Positions 24,170-34,116 of a stretch of 64,000 nt of DNA are shown here, in pieces. This DNA is from Shewanella amazonensis SB2B (GTDB lineage: Bacteria; Pseudomonadota; Gammaproteobacteria; Enterobacterales; Shewanellaceae). Under the pieces are notes generated by a model. The model was given only the letters and a program-made list of their open reading frames with translations, did no database searches and was not told the DNA's origin. How positions within the stretch are numbered: the first letter of the stretch is position 1; every line of letters begins with the position of its first letter. The stretch spans positions 1,370,001 through 1,434,000 of the forward strand of contig NC_008700.1 of assembly GCF_000015245.1 (NCBI RefSeq), written 5' to 3'. The translations under genes and the position numbers were made by a program.

Positions 24170-25357
24170 ATGCAAAATCTGGTGATCCTTGGGGCCACAG
24201 GCTCTATCGGTAAAAGTACTCTGGATGTCATCAAACGTAACCCCGAGCGTTATCGGGCGTTTGCCTTGGTGGCGGCAACCAGCGTGGAGCGGATGCGGGA
24301 CCTTTGCATTGAGCATCGCCCTCGTTACGCCCACATGGTGGATGAGTCAGCGGCAAAACGCCTGGCCGATGCTTTGCCGACCGGTCTTGGGATTGAGGTT
24401 TCCAGCGGTGATGAAGCGCTGCTTGGGCTTGTGACGGCCGCCGAGGTAGATACTGTCATGGCTGCCATCGTAGGCGCGGCGGGACTTCTGCCGACCCTCG
24501 CTGCGGTTCGTGCCGGTAAGCGGGTGTTGCTTGCCAATAAAGAAGCGCTGGTCATGTCAGGTGAGCTCTTTATGGAGGAAACCAAAAAGAGCGGCGCCCA
24601 GCTCTTGCCGGTGGACAGTGAACACAATGCGATATTCCAGTGCCTGCCAGAGCAGGTACAGCGAGAAATCGGTCACTGTGATTTATCCGCAGCCGGTATT
24701 TCCCACATCTTACTGACCGGCTCCGGTGGCCCCTTTTTAACATCTCCGCTGGACACCCTGGCCACCATGACGCCTGCCCAGGCCTGCAAACATCCCAATT
24801 GGTCCATGGGCCCGAAAATCTCAGTAGACTCAGCCACCATGATGAACAAGGGGCTGGAGTTCATAGAGGCTCGTTGGCTGTTCAACACCGCCAGGGACGA
24901 ACTCAAGGTCGTTATTCATCCGCAAAGTGTCATTCACTCAATGGTCCAGTACCGTGATGGCAGTGTGCTCGCACAAATGGGTAACCCGGATATGCGCACA
25001 CCCATAGCCCATGCCATGGCGTATCCGCAGCGAATTTCAGCCGGTGTGGAACCTTTGGACTTTTTCAAAGTCGGACACTTAAGCTTTTGTGAGCCCGATT
25101 ACAGCCGTTTCCCTTGCCTGAAACTCGCCATGGATGCTTGCCATCAAGGACAGGAGGCTACCACAGTGCTCAATGCCGCCAACGAAGTGGCTGTGGCTGC
25201 GTTTTTGGACGGACGGATTGGATTTACCGATATCGCTGTGATTAATGGCGAATGTCTGGGTAAGATAGCCAAGACTCATCTGGACTCACTGGATGCCATA
25301 CTCGCGCTGGATTGGGAAGCGCGCCGACTGGCGAACCAACTGATTAGCCGGGTTTAA
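24170..25357 (+). CDS. dxr: 1-deoxy-D-xylulose 5-phosphate reductoisomerase
   Basis: Dxr commits 1-deoxy-xylulose 5-phosphate to the MEP isoprenoid pathway, supplying precursors for UppS. The 395-residue enzyme shows the NADPH motif GATGSIGKSTLDVI, ANKEALVMSGELF, the metal-binding PVDSEHNAIFQ with LTGSGGPF, and SVDSATMMNKGLEFIEA. It is 2 bp downstream of cdsA, so the two are translationally linked. Confidence 0.98.
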   Translation: MQNLVILGATGSIGKSTLDVIKRNPERYRAFALVAATSVERMRDLCIEHRPRYAHMVDESAAKRLADALPTGLGIEVSSGDEALLGLVTAAEVDTVMAAIVGAAGLLPTLAAVRAGKRVLLANKEALVMSGELFMEETKKSGAQLLPVDSEHNAIFQCLPEQVQREIGHCDLSAAGISHILLTGSGGPFLTSPLDTLATMTPAQACKHPNWSMGPKISVDSATMMNKGLEFIEARWLFNTARDELKVVIHPQSVIHSMVQYRDGSVLAQMGNPDMRTPIAHAMAYPQRISAGVEPLDFFKVGHLSFCEPDYSRFPCLKLAMDACHQGQEATTVLNAANEVAVAAFLDGRIGFTDIAVINGECLGKIAKTHLDSLDAILALDWEARRLANQLISRV

Positions 25358-25381
25358 TAGGAATATACTCGAAGGAGAGAC

Positions 25382-26752
25382 ATGTACGACATCCTCTGGA
25401 ATGCCGCATCTTTCATCGTTGCGCTGGGTTTGCTTATCACTGCGCACGAATACGGACACTTTTATATTGCCCGGCGCTGTGGCGTGAAGGTGGAACGTTT
25501 CTCCATCGGCTTTGGTAAGCCCATCTGGCGTCGTGTTGGCCAGGACGGTACCGAGTATGTCATTGCCATGATCCCACTCGGTGGCTATGTCAAAATGCTG
25601 GATGAGCGTGTTGACGAAGTGCCAGCAGCGCTCCAGTCCCAGGCGTTTAATCGTAAAAACGTCTGGCAGCGCATCGCTATTGTGGCAGCAGGCCCGGTGG
25701 CAAATTTTATTTTTGCGGTGTTTGCGCTCTACATCATGTACCTGATTGGCGTGCCTTCGTTAAAGCCGGTGATTAATGCGACCCATCAAAATTCTTCGGC
25801 GTCAGTCATCACAGTCACGGAACCCATGCAAATCCTTGCGGTCTCAGGACAGAAGGTGCGCAACTGGGAAGAGGTTAATCTCGCCCTGGTTGGCCATATC
25901 GGGGATGACAGCCTGAGCCTGACACTGGCACCGCTCGCTCGCCTGGAAGGGCAGAGCGGTGACGAGCGCACCTATACCCTGGATACCCGCAACTGGAAAT
26001 TCGACCCGGAAAAGGAGTCGGCTATCAGCACGCTTGGGCTGGGTATGCTGAGGCCTCAGGTGTTGCCCTTAGTGGCAGCCGTGACGCCAGGCAGCGCAGC
26101 AGATGAAGCAGGTATCAAAGCCGGTGATGAGATTGTCGGTATCAATGGCGTCAGCTATGGCGGTTGGGAATGGTTCGTGGCCACAATTCAGGCATCTTCC
26201 AACAAGCCGCTGCAAGTCACTATCAAACGGGGTGGCGAGCAAAAGCAACTGACCGCTACTCCGAAACCCGGCAAAGATGCCCAGGGTAATGAGGTCGGCT
26301 TGATTGGTATTACACCTCAGGCCAGCGAACTGCCCGAATCCATGCGTATTCAGTTGAAATATGGCGTGTTAGACTCACTGGCTGTTGCTGCCGACAAAAC
26401 CTGGCAGTTGACTGTGGTGAGCGTAAAGATGATAGGTAAACTCTTTACCGGTGATGTGTCGGTGAAGAATCTGAGCGGTCCGATTTCAATCGCTCAGGGC
26501 GCCGGGAATAGCGCCAACTACGGCTTGGTGTACTTTTTGGGATTTTTGGCTCTTATCAGCGTGAACCTGGGCATCATTAACCTGTTGCCTCTACCCGTGC
26601 TCGATGGGGGCCATTTGCTGTATTACTTTGTGGAAGTGATCACCGGGAAGCCTGTACCCGAAAAGGTACAGGAAATAGGATTCAGATTTGGGGCAGCCTT
26701 GCTGCTAATGTTGATGAGTATCGCCCTTTTCAATGATTTTGCCCGACTCTGA
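25382..26752 (+). CDS. rseP: Site-2 protease RseP
   Basis: RseP cleaves anti-sigma factor RseA in the inner membrane after DegS, releasing sigma-E, and also clears signal peptides. The 456-residue protein has the zinc motif in TAHEYGHFYIARR (residues about 20-32), two PDZ domains in the periplasmic part (the second at VTPGSAADEAGIKAGDEIVGING) and the third ligand motif NLLPLPVLDGGHLLYY near residue 402. An AAGGAG site precedes the ATG at 25382. Confidence 0.97.
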   Translation: MYDILWNAASFIVALGLLITAHEYGHFYIARRCGVKVERFSIGFGKPIWRRVGQDGTEYVIAMIPLGGYVKMLDERVDEVPAALQSQAFNRKNVWQRIAIVAAGPVANFIFAVFALYIMYLIGVPSLKPVINATHQNSSASVITVTEPMQILAVSGQKVRNWEEVNLALVGHIGDDSLSLTLAPLARLEGQSGDERTYTLDTRNWKFDPEKESAISTLGLGMLRPQVLPLVAAVTPGSAADEAGIKAGDEIVGINGVSYGGWEWFVATIQASSNKPLQVTIKRGGEQKQLTATPKPGKDAQGNEVGLIGITPQASELPESMRIQLKYGVLDSLAVAADKTWQLTVVSVKMIGKLFTGDVSVKNLSGPISIAQGAGNSANYGLVYFLGFLALISVNLGIINLLPLPVLDGGHLLYYFVEVITGKPVPEKVQEIGFRFGAALLLMLMSIALFNDFARL

Positions 26753-26783
26753 GCAAGGACAGACAAATAATCAGAAGTGCTCT

Positions 26784-29267
26784 ATGAGATTGAATAAGCT
26801 TTTTGCCTCTATGATGCTGCTAGGCGCATCATATTCAGGGACAGGTCTGGCTGAGACCTTTGCGCCATTCACAGTCACCGACATTCAAGTAGAAGGTTTG
26901 CAACGTGTTGCACTGGGTGCTGCCTTGCTCAGCCTGCCAATCAAGGTAGGTGATACCGTTGACCAGCTGAAACTGCAGCAGGCCATTAAGAGCCTTTATG
27001 CCACCACCAACTTTGATACTGTTTCGGTTGCCAACGATGACGGTGTTCTCGTTGTGACCGTCAAAGAGCGCCCCACCATCAGTGAGGTGACCTTTGAAGG
27101 TAACAAGGACATCAAAGACGAACAGCTGCAGGAAAGCCTCGATAACAGTGGTGTGAAGGTGGGTGAAGCCCTCGATCGCACCATGCTGTCAGGTATCGAA
27201 AAAGGTCTGCAGGACTTCTACTACGGTGTGGGTAAATACGGTGCCAAGGTTGAGGCTCAGGTCATTAACCTTCCACGTAACCGCGTTGAACTGAAATTCA
27301 AGTTTACCGAAGGTCTGGCGGCCGAGATTCGTCAGATCAATATCGTGGGCAACAGCAAGTTTTCCGATGCCGAGCTGATTGGCATGCTTGAGCTGAAAGA
27401 CTATGTTGCCTGGTGGGATCTCTTCGGTGAGCGCCGCTACCAGAAGCAAAAGCTACAGGCCGACCTTGAAACCATCAAGACTCACTACCATAACAACGGC
27501 TATATCCGCTTTGATGTGACCTCTACCCAGGTGGCAATGACGCCTGATCGCAAGGGCCTGTACATCACCATTAACGTGGATGAAGGCGAGCAGTACAAGG
27601 TGAAGGAAGTAAACCTCACCGGCGATCTGATGGGCCGCGAAGAGCTGATGCGGGCTATTCTGCCAATCAAGGCGGGTGACCAGTACAACGGCGCCGACGT
27701 GACCTTTACCGAAGAAATGTACGCCAAGTATCTGGGGCGTTTCGGTTATGCCTATCCTGAGGTCAAAACCTTCCCGGAAATTGACGACGAAAACAAAGAA
27801 GTAACCCTCAATGTGAACGTGCGTCCCGGCAAGCGTGTGTATGTTCGCTCTGTTAACTTCACCGGTAACACTGTGACCAAGGATGAAGTGCTGCGCCGTG
27901 AACTGCGTCAGATGGAAGGTGCCTGGCTCAACTCCGCCAACGTAGAACTGTCGAAAAACCGTTTGAACCGTTTGGGCTTCTTCGAAACCGTCGACACCGA
28001 AACCGTGCAGGTGCCGGGTACAGATGACCTGGTGGACGTTTCGTTTAAAGTCAAAGAGCAGCCATCCGGCTCTTTTAACGCCGGTATTGGTTACGGCACC
28101 GAGTCAGGTATCAGCCTGCAGTTTGGTGTGCAGCAGAGCAACTTTCTTGGTACGGGTAACCAGGCCGGTATCAATATCAATACCAACAAGTATTCCAAGA
28201 ACGTCAGCCTGTCTTACTCAGATCCTTACTTCACCAAAGACGGTGTGAGTTTGGGTGGCAACATTTACTGGAACGAGTTCGATGCCAACGAGGCGAACCT
28301 TGAGCGTTATAAGAACAGCTCTTATGGTGTTGCCCTGAGCAGCGGTTTCCCTGTGAATGAGTACAACCGTCTTAACTTTGGTGTCGGTTTCCGTCACAAC
28401 ACCATTTCGGAAATTTCGGCGTACGAACAGGCGCTGCGCTTTTATAATATTTACCGTGATGAAGACGACCCTAACTCCGACCTCAGCTTCAATAACTTTG
28501 AGCTGAACGCAGGTTGGTACAGAAGCACCCTGAACCGCGGCACCTTCCCAACTGATGGCTCCAGCCAGCGCTTGTCGGGCAAGATGTCGACCCCGGGCTC
28601 GGATCTCCAGTACTTCAAGACCGACTTGGATACCAACTTCTACTTCCCGCTGACCCGCAGCCACAGCTTCGTACTGTTGAGTCGTGCCCGCATCGGTTAC
28701 GGTAATGGTTACGGTGACTTCAACGGTAACGACCAAATCCTGCCATTCTGGGAAAACTACTACTCGGGTGGTTCGAGCAGTCTGCGAGGCTTTAAGTCCA
28801 ACTCTGTAGGCCCACGTTCCTTCTACGTCGTTCGTGGCAGTGAACCCTGTTCTCCTGACCCAAGTGGGGATGGGTGCGGCTTGCCGGGCGATCCTAACCA
28901 AATTCAGGTCAGCCAGGGGCGCTCCATCGGTGGTAACGCCGTGGCTACAGCCAGTGTCGAGCTGATTGTGCCAACGCCGTTCCTGGATGAGGCTTACACC
29001 AATTCCGTACGGACCAGCTTCTTCGTGGATGCCGGCAACGTATGGGACACCGAGTTTGATTACGACAAGTATCGCTCTTTGCCAGCTGAGGAATTTGCCA
29101 AGCTCGAAGACTACAGCGACCCAAGCCGCCTGCGGGCTTCATGGGGTATGAGCGTACAGTGGTTGTCACCCATGGGACCCATGGTATTCAGCCTGGCCTG
29201 GCCGATTAAAGAGTACGAAGACGACGAGACCGAGATCTTCTCCTTCAATATTGGCAAAACTTTCTAA
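26784..29267 (+). CDS. bamA: Outer membrane protein assembly factor BamA
   Basis: BamA is the central beta-barrel of the BAM complex that folds outer-membrane proteins. The 827-residue precursor has a signal peptide ending SYSGTGLAETF, five POTRA domains (first at FTVTDIQVEGLQRV, residues about 25-430) and a 16-stranded C-terminal barrel. Its lid motif is SSLRGFKSNSVGPRSF (LRGF in place of the usual VRGF), and the chain ends in the aromatic signal FNIGKTF. The ATG at 26784 is chosen because it places the signal peptide. It lies between rseP and skp. Confidence 0.98.
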   Translation: MRLNKLFASMMLLGASYSGTGLAETFAPFTVTDIQVEGLQRVALGAALLSLPIKVGDTVDQLKLQQAIKSLYATTNFDTVSVANDDGVLVVTVKERPTISEVTFEGNKDIKDEQLQESLDNSGVKVGEALDRTMLSGIEKGLQDFYYGVGKYGAKVEAQVINLPRNRVELKFKFTEGLAAEIRQINIVGNSKFSDAELIGMLELKDYVAWWDLFGERRYQKQKLQADLETIKTHYHNNGYIRFDVTSTQVAMTPDRKGLYITINVDEGEQYKVKEVNLTGDLMGREELMRAILPIKAGDQYNGADVTFTEEMYAKYLGRFGYAYPEVKTFPEIDDENKEVTLNVNVRPGKRVYVRSVNFTGNTVTKDEVLRRELRQMEGAWLNSANVELSKNRLNRLGFFETVDTETVQVPGTDDLVDVSFKVKEQPSGSFNAGIGYGTESGISLQFGVQQSNFLGTGNQAGININTNKYSKNVSLSYSDPYFTKDGVSLGGNIYWNEFDANEANLERYKNSSYGVALSSGFPVNEYNRLNFGVGFRHNTISEISAYEQALRFYNIYRDEDDPNSDLSFNNFELNAGWYRSTLNRGTFPTDGSSQRLSGKMSTPGSDLQYFKTDLDTNFYFPLTRSHSFVLLSRARIGYGNGYGDFNGNDQILPFWENYYSGGSSSLRGFKSNSVGPRSFYVVRGSEPCSPDPSGDGCGLPGDPNQIQVSQGRSIGGNAVATASVELIVPTPFLDEAYTNSVRTSFFVDAGNVWDTEFDYDKYRSLPAEEFAKLEDYSDPSRLRASWGMSVQWLSPMGPMVFSLAWPIKEYEDDETEIFSFNIGKTF

Positions 29268-29320
29268 AACACATACACTCGGCGACGATTGTGACAAAAC
29301 ACCACAACAAGGAGTTTATT

Positions 29321-29827
29321 TTGAACAAGATGCTTAACCGTGCACTCGTGACTCTGATGCTGATTGGCGCGCCACTGGCTGCCAATGCAGAGAAAATTGC
29401 TGTCGTTGATATGGGTGCCGTGTTTGAACAGCTGCCTCAGCGTGAAGCGATTGGTAAGGCACTGGAAAAAGAATTTGGCGACCGTGAAGCCGAAGTGAAA
29501 AAGCTGCAGGGTGATCTGCGCAGCCTGATGGAGAAAAACCAGCGTGATGCAGCGCTGATGAGTGAAACTCAGAAGACTGAGGCGCTGCGCAAGATGGAAG
29601 CGCTTCAGGCCGATCTGCAACTGAAGGGCAAAGCCCTGCAGGAAGACGTTCGTCGTCGTCAGGCCGAAGAGCAGAACAAGATCCTGGTTAAGGTTCAGCA
29701 AGTCATCAAAGACATCGCCGAAAAGGAACAAATCGATGTCGTGATGCAAAGCGGTGCAGTCGTGTTTGCCAAGCCTCAGCTTGATATCTCCAGCAAGGTA
29801 GTAGAAGCGCTGGGCAAGGCCAAGTAA
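29321..29827 (+). CDS. skp: Periplasmic chaperone Skp/OmpH
   Basis: Skp holds unfolded outer-membrane proteins in the periplasm for BamA. The 168-residue precursor has a signal peptide ending PLAANA, the core KIAVVDMGAVFEQLPQRE and a long charged coiled coil (residues about 45-130), as in the trimeric jellyfish-like fold. I start at the TTG at 29321 because AAGGAG at 29309-29314 sits 6 nt upstream. The ATG at 29330 would be 15 nt away. Confidence 0.95.
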   Translation: MNKMLNRALVTLMLIGAPLAANAEKIAVVDMGAVFEQLPQREAIGKALEKEFGDREAEVKKLQGDLRSLMEKNQRDAALMSETQKTEALRKMEALQADLQLKGKALQEDVRRRQAEEQNKILVKVQQVIKDIAEKEQIDVVMQSGAVVFAKPQLDISSKVVEALGKAK

Positions 29828-29830
29828 TAA

Positions 29831-30856
29831 ATGAAGCAAGTGACTCTGGGCCAATTGGCCGAACATTTGGGAGCAGAACTCAAGGGCGATGGCAGTTTAC
29901 TGATCTCTTCAGTGGCCACCCTTGAAGATGCAGGTGCCGGACAAATAAGCTTTTTGGCCAACAGTAAATACCGTGCTCAGCTGGAAGGAACCAAAGCGAG
30001 TGCCGTACTCTTGTCACCGAAAGATGCTGGCACCTATGAAGGTAATGCCCTCATTCTCAAGGACCCCTACGTCGGTTTTGCCCGGGTCGCTCAATTGCTT
30101 GATACCACTCCCAATGCAGCTGAAGGTATACATGCTTCAGCTGTGATTGACCCCAGCGCCCGTTTGGGAGAGGGAGTCAGCATTGGTGCCAATGCCGTCA
30201 TTGGTGCCAATGTGATCTTGGGTGATAAGGTACAAATAGGCCCTGGTACTGTGGTGGGGCAGGACTCTATCATAGGTTCAGGTACACGCCTTTGGGCCAA
30301 CGTTACCCTTTACCATGATGTACATTTGGGCATGGACTGTATTGTTCATTCGGGCGCAGTCATTGGCTCGGATGGTTTTGGTTATGCCAACGAACGGGGT
30401 AATTGGGTTAAGATCCCCCAGACCGGCGGCGTGCGCATTGGTAACAATGTGGAAATCGGCGCCAGTACCACCATCGACAGGGGGGCCCTGTCCCATACTG
30501 AAATTCACGATGGCGTTATTCTCGATAATCAGGTGCAAATCGCACACAACGATGTGATTGGCGCCCACACTGCGATTGCTGGCAACACCACCATCGCCGG
30601 CAGTGTGACTATTGGTAAATACTGTATACTTGGTGGCAATAGTGCCGTGGCTGGCCACCTGAGTATCGTCGATGGCACTCATGTCAGCGGCGCTACCAAC
30701 GTCACCAGTATTATCCGTGAGCCAGGTGTGTATTCTTCCGCCACTATCGCCATGGAAAACAAGTTGTGGCGCCGTAACACGGTGCGCTTCAGACAACTGG
30801 ATGAGCTTTTCCAGCGCGTAAAGGTGCTGGAAGGCAAACAGCAAGAAGAAAAGTAA
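29831..30856 (+). CDS. lpxD: UDP-3-O-acylglucosamine N-acyltransferase
   Basis: LpxD adds the second hydroxyacyl chain in lipid A synthesis. The 341-residue enzyme has an N-terminal uridine-binding domain (TLGQLAEHLGAELKGDG), a left-handed beta helix of hexapeptide repeats from residue about 100, the catalytic His in QIAHNDVIGAHTAIAG and a C-terminal helical extension. It starts 3 bp after skp, the conserved order. Confidence 0.97.
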   Translation: MKQVTLGQLAEHLGAELKGDGSLLISSVATLEDAGAGQISFLANSKYRAQLEGTKASAVLLSPKDAGTYEGNALILKDPYVGFARVAQLLDTTPNAAEGIHASAVIDPSARLGEGVSIGANAVIGANVILGDKVQIGPGTVVGQDSIIGSGTRLWANVTLYHDVHLGMDCIVHSGAVIGSDGFGYANERGNWVKIPQTGGVRIGNNVEIGASTTIDRGALSHTEIHDGVILDNQVQIAHNDVIGAHTAIAGNTTIAGSVTIGKYCILGGNSAVAGHLSIVDGTHVSGATNVTSIIREPGVYSSATIAMENKLWRRNTVRFRQLDELFQRVKVLEGKQQEEK

Positions 30857-30900
30857 CGCACAGCCGCTTGCGAGCCAGTGCATCCTGAGGAACAAAATTC

Positions 30901-31362
30901 GTGTCTAATCAAATGAACACCATGGATATCAAAGAGATACTTAAGTATCTGCCCCACAGATATCCGTTTCTGCTCATAGACCGTGTGCTGGACTTCACCG
31001 CTGGTGAATCTTTGCACGCCATCAAAAACGTCACCATCAACGAGCCATTTTTTGTGGGGCATTTCCCTGTCGCTCCCGTGATGCCTGGCGTATTGATCCT
31101 TGAAGCTATGGCCCAGGCAACTGGCCTTCTGGCATTCAAGACCATGAGCAGCGAGCCATCGCCAGATGTGCTTTATTATTTTGCCGGTATCGACAATGCT
31201 CGTTTTAAACGTGTTGTTGAGCCGGGCGACCAGCTGCACTTTGAAGTGAAAATGATTAAGGAACGCCGCGGGATTGGTGTGTTCTATGGTGAGGCCAAAG
31301 TGGATGGTGAGCTGGTTTGCAGCGCAGAAATCATGTGTGCCCGCAGAGAGATTAGCAAGTGA
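30901..31362 (+). CDS. fabZ: 3-hydroxyacyl-[acyl-carrier-protein] dehydratase FabZ
   Basis: FabZ dehydrates 3-hydroxyacyl-ACP in fatty acid synthesis and competes with LpxA for hydroxymyristoyl-ACP. The 153-residue hot-dog protein has LPHRYPFLLIDRV, the catalytic His in GHFPVAPVMPGVLI and the Glu in EAMAQATG. Start is GTG at 30901 with AGGA about 9 nt upstream; ATGs at 30913 and 30922 are alternatives. It overlaps lpxA by 4 bp. Confidence 0.97.
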   Translation: MSNQMNTMDIKEILKYLPHRYPFLLIDRVLDFTAGESLHAIKNVTINEPFFVGHFPVAPVMPGVLILEAMAQATGLLAFKTMSSEPSPDVLYYFAGIDNARFKRVVEPGDQLHFEVKMIKERRGIGVFYGEAKVDGELVCSAEIMCARREISK

Positions 31363-32129
31363 TCAGTGAATTAGCTTTCGTCCATCCCGACGCGAAAATT
31401 GGCAACAACGTGACCATTGGCCCCTGGAGCTATATTGGCCCGGGTGTCGAAATTGGTGACGATAACATCATTCACTCCCATGTGGTGATTAAAGGCCCGA
31501 CAGTGATAGGCAAAGGCAACCGGATTTTCCAGTTTGCTTCTGTCGGTGAAGACTGTCAGGACAAGAAATACGCTGGCGAGCCCACCAGGCTTATCATCGG
31601 TGACAACAACGTCATCCGTGAAAACGTGACTATCCATCGTGGTACTGTTCAAGACAACAGCGAAACCCGCATCGGCTCCAATAATCTGTTCATGGCCTAT
31701 GTTCACATTGCCCATGACTGTGTGGTGGGTAACAACGTTATCATGGCCAACAATGCGTCTATCGCCGGCCACGTTCACGTGGGTGATTGGGTTATTCTGG
31801 GTGGCATGACCGGTGTGCATCAGTTTGTACACATAGGCGATCATGCCTTTACGGCGGGATGCTCGTTGTTACTTCAGGATGTACCGCCTTTTGTGATGGC
31901 AGCAGGTCAGCCAGCCATCCCCCGCGGCTTGAACAGCGAGGGTCTGAAGCGTCGTGGTTTCTCCAAAGAAGCCCAGCTCGCCGTGCGCCGCGCCTACAAA
32001 ACCTTGTATCGCAGCAACCTGACCGTGGAAGAAGCCACTGCGGCACTCGCCGATGAAATCGCCACAGTGCCGGAAGTGAAGCAACTGATGGACTTCGTTG
32101 CCAGCTCTGGCCGCGGCATTATTCGATAA
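31359..32129 (+). CDS. lpxA: UDP-N-acetylglucosamine acyltransferase
   Basis: LpxA catalyses the first step of lipid A synthesis, transferring hydroxymyristate to UDP-GlcNAc. The 256-residue protein is a hexapeptide beta helix with the catalytic His in YVHIAHDCVVGNNVIM and GMTGVHQFVHIGDHAF further on, followed by a helical C-terminus. Its start overlaps the fabZ stop, indicating coupling. Confidence 0.98.
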   Translation: MISELAFVHPDAKIGNNVTIGPWSYIGPGVEIGDDNIIHSHVVIKGPTVIGKGNRIFQFASVGEDCQDKKYAGEPTRLIIGDNNVIRENVTIHRGTVQDNSETRIGSNNLFMAYVHIAHDCVVGNNVIMANNASIAGHVHVGDWVILGGMTGVHQFVHIGDHAFTAGCSLLLQDVPPFVMAAGQPAIPRGLNSEGLKRRGFSKEAQLAVRRAYKTLYRSNLTVEEATAALADEIATVPEVKQLMDFVASSGRGIIR

Positions 32130-32155
32130 CGGATTATGGGTCGTTAAGAGAAAAC

Positions 32156-33337
32156 ATGAGCCAATCCAAGCCACTTGTGTTTGCCATGGTCGCCGGAGAA
32201 CTCTCCGGCGATATTTTAGGTGCCGGTTTAGTTAAAGCACTCAAAGCCCGACATCCCGACGCCCGCTTTGTCGGTATCGGTGGTCCCCGTATGGAGGCGC
32301 TTGGATTCGAGTCCCTTTTTGCCATGGAAGAGCTGGCTGTGATGGGGATAGTCGAAGTCCTCTCCCGCCTGCCAAGACTCTTGAAGGTACGCTCCTCTCT
32401 GGTATCTCAACTGCTTGCACTTAAGCCCGATTGCTTTATTGGCATAGACGCGCCGGATTTCAATATCGGTGTCGAGCTGAAACTTAAGCAACAGGGTATC
32501 AAGACGGTGCACTATGTCAGCCCCTCCGTGTGGGCCTGGCGGCCAAAGCGTATCTTCAAGATAGCCAAGGCCACCAACATGGTGTTGTCCTTGTTGCCGT
32601 TTGAGAAAGCCTTTTACGACCAGCATCAGGTTCCCTGTACCTTCGTGGGGCATACCCTGGCCGATGATATCCCCCTTGAGCTCAGTAAAGCCGATGCCCG
32701 TGAAACTCTGGGGCTCGATAGGGATGCTGAATATCTGGCGATACTCCCGGGCAGCCGCGGCGGTGAGCTTAAAATGCTCAGTGAACCTTTTATTAAGGCC
32801 GCCGTTGCCATTAAAGAGGCTTTGCCTGATGTTCGCTTTATTACCCCCCTGGTGAATGAGAAGCGCCGCGAGCAGTTCCTTACCGCCCTTGAAACCCATG
32901 CCCCCGGGCTTGAAATTCAGCTCTTTGATGGTCAAAGCCGTGAAATTATGGCCGCCAGTGACGGCATACTGCTGGCGTCGGGCACAGCGACCCTCGAAGC
33001 CATGTTGGTAAAGCGTCCCATGGTCGTCGCCTATCGGGTGGCGCCACTCACGTACAGTATTGCCAGTCGCATGATGCTGATTAAACGTTATTCGTTGCCC
33101 AACCTCCTATCCGGTAAGGATCTGGTTCCTGAGCTCATTCAGGCCGATTGCACGCCACAGAAGATTGCCTCCGAAGTGGTTGCCATGATGAACCGGGATA
33201 ACAGGGCACTGATTGCCGAATTTACCGAAATGCATCAAAACCTCAGGCAAAATGCCAGCGAGCGGGCTGCCGATGCGGTCGATGTGCTGATTGGTGCCAA
33301 TGCGCCACATGGCCGCAGCTCCAATGAGGTGGGTTGA
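32156..33337 (+). CDS. lpxB: Lipid-A-disaccharide synthase
   Basis: LpxB joins UDP-diacylglucosamine and lipid X into the lipid A disaccharide at the inner membrane. The 393-residue GT19 enzyme has VAGELSGDILGAGLV near the N-terminus, FIGIDAPDFNIG, VHYVSPSVWAWRPKR and the C-terminal LLASGTATLEAML nucleotide region. Its stop overlaps the rnhB start. Confidence 0.98.
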   Translation: MSQSKPLVFAMVAGELSGDILGAGLVKALKARHPDARFVGIGGPRMEALGFESLFAMEELAVMGIVEVLSRLPRLLKVRSSLVSQLLALKPDCFIGIDAPDFNIGVELKLKQQGIKTVHYVSPSVWAWRPKRIFKIAKATNMVLSLLPFEKAFYDQHQVPCTFVGHTLADDIPLELSKADARETLGLDRDAEYLAILPGSRGGELKMLSEPFIKAAVAIKEALPDVRFITPLVNEKRREQFLTALETHAPGLEIQLFDGQSREIMAASDGILLASGTATLEAMLVKRPMVVAYRVAPLTYSIASRMMLIKRYSLPNLLSGKDLVPELIQADCTPQKIASEVVAMMNRDNRALIAEFTEMHQNLRQNASERAADAVDVLIGANAPHGRSSNEVG

Positions 33338-33957
33338 TGGCGGTGTATAAAAATCTTAGCCCAGAGCAAACCGTGCTGCTGCAACAGGGACGGGTCGCCG
33401 GCGTTGATGAAGTGGGCCGTGGCCCGCTGGTGGGCGATGTGGTGACCGCTGCGGTTATTCTGGATCCAAACAAGCCCATTGCTGGCTTGAATGACTCAAA
33501 GAAGCTCACCGAGAAAAAGCGCGACGCACTTTATCTTGAGATTATGGATAAGGCGCTGGCGGTGTCGGTGGGCCGTGCCAGCCCAACTGAAATCGACGAG
33601 CTTAATATTCTCCACGCGACCATGCTCGCGATGCAGCGAGCCGTTGCCGGACTGACGATTGTTCCCGAGTCCGTCCTGGTGGATGGCAACCGAACGCCGG
33701 ATTTTGGTGTACCTGCCCATGCGGTAGTCAAAGGCGATGGCCTGATAGCCGCTATCAGCGCCGCTTCTGTCATTGCCAAAGTCACCCGTGACCGTGAGAT
33801 GGGAGAGCTGGATGCCCGGTATCCCCAGTACGGCTTTGCCGGGCACAAGGGATACCCAACCAAGGCACACTTTGAGGCGATAAGTGCCCATGGGGTGCTC
33901 GCGGAGCACAGGCGCAGTTTTCGTCCGGTGCGCGAGTGGTTGGAGGCTAACAGCTGA
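33337..33957 (+). CDS. rnhB: Ribonuclease HII
   Basis: RNase HII cleaves RNA in RNA-DNA hybrids and single ribonucleotides misincorporated into DNA. The 206-residue protein has the acidic DEVGRG motif in VAGVDEVGRGPLVGDVV, the third Asp in LVDGNRTPDF and AASVIAKVTRDREM. I use the ATG at 33337, which shares bases with the lpxB TGA. The last gene before a strong terminator. Confidence 0.97.
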   Translation: MAVYKNLSPEQTVLLQQGRVAGVDEVGRGPLVGDVVTAAVILDPNKPIAGLNDSKKLTEKKRDALYLEIMDKALAVSVGRASPTEIDELNILHATMLAMQRAVAGLTIVPESVLVDGNRTPDFGVPAHAVVKGDGLIAAISAASVIAKVTRDREMGELDARYPQYGFAGHKGYPTKAHFEAISAHGVLAEHRRSFRPVREWLEANS

Positions 33958-33968
33958 ATCCGCAAAAT

Positions 33969-33999
33969 CAAAAAGCAGCCTAGGCTGCTTTTTGATTTT
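33969..33999 (+). terminator. Terminator after rnhB
   Basis: CAAAAAGCAGCC (33969-33980) and GGCTGCTTTTTG (33983-33994) form a 12-bp perfect palindrome, followed by ATTTTGG. It ends the lipid A unit and separates it from dnaE. Confidence 0.85.
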
Positions 34000-34116
34000 G
34001 GTAATATGGGGTAACGGCGGATTAATGGGCGAGCGCCCAGTTAAGCCTTTTGTTGACCTTAACTGCCATGTTATCTTTCCCTATTGATTTCAGAGCAAAC
34101 CCAAAGCCCAATATTC

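Noticed and set aside
28218..28901. Open frame antisense to the bamA barrel region
   Set aside because: Low-complexity Val/Thr/Arg-rich translation opposite barrel strands; no start signal or domain.
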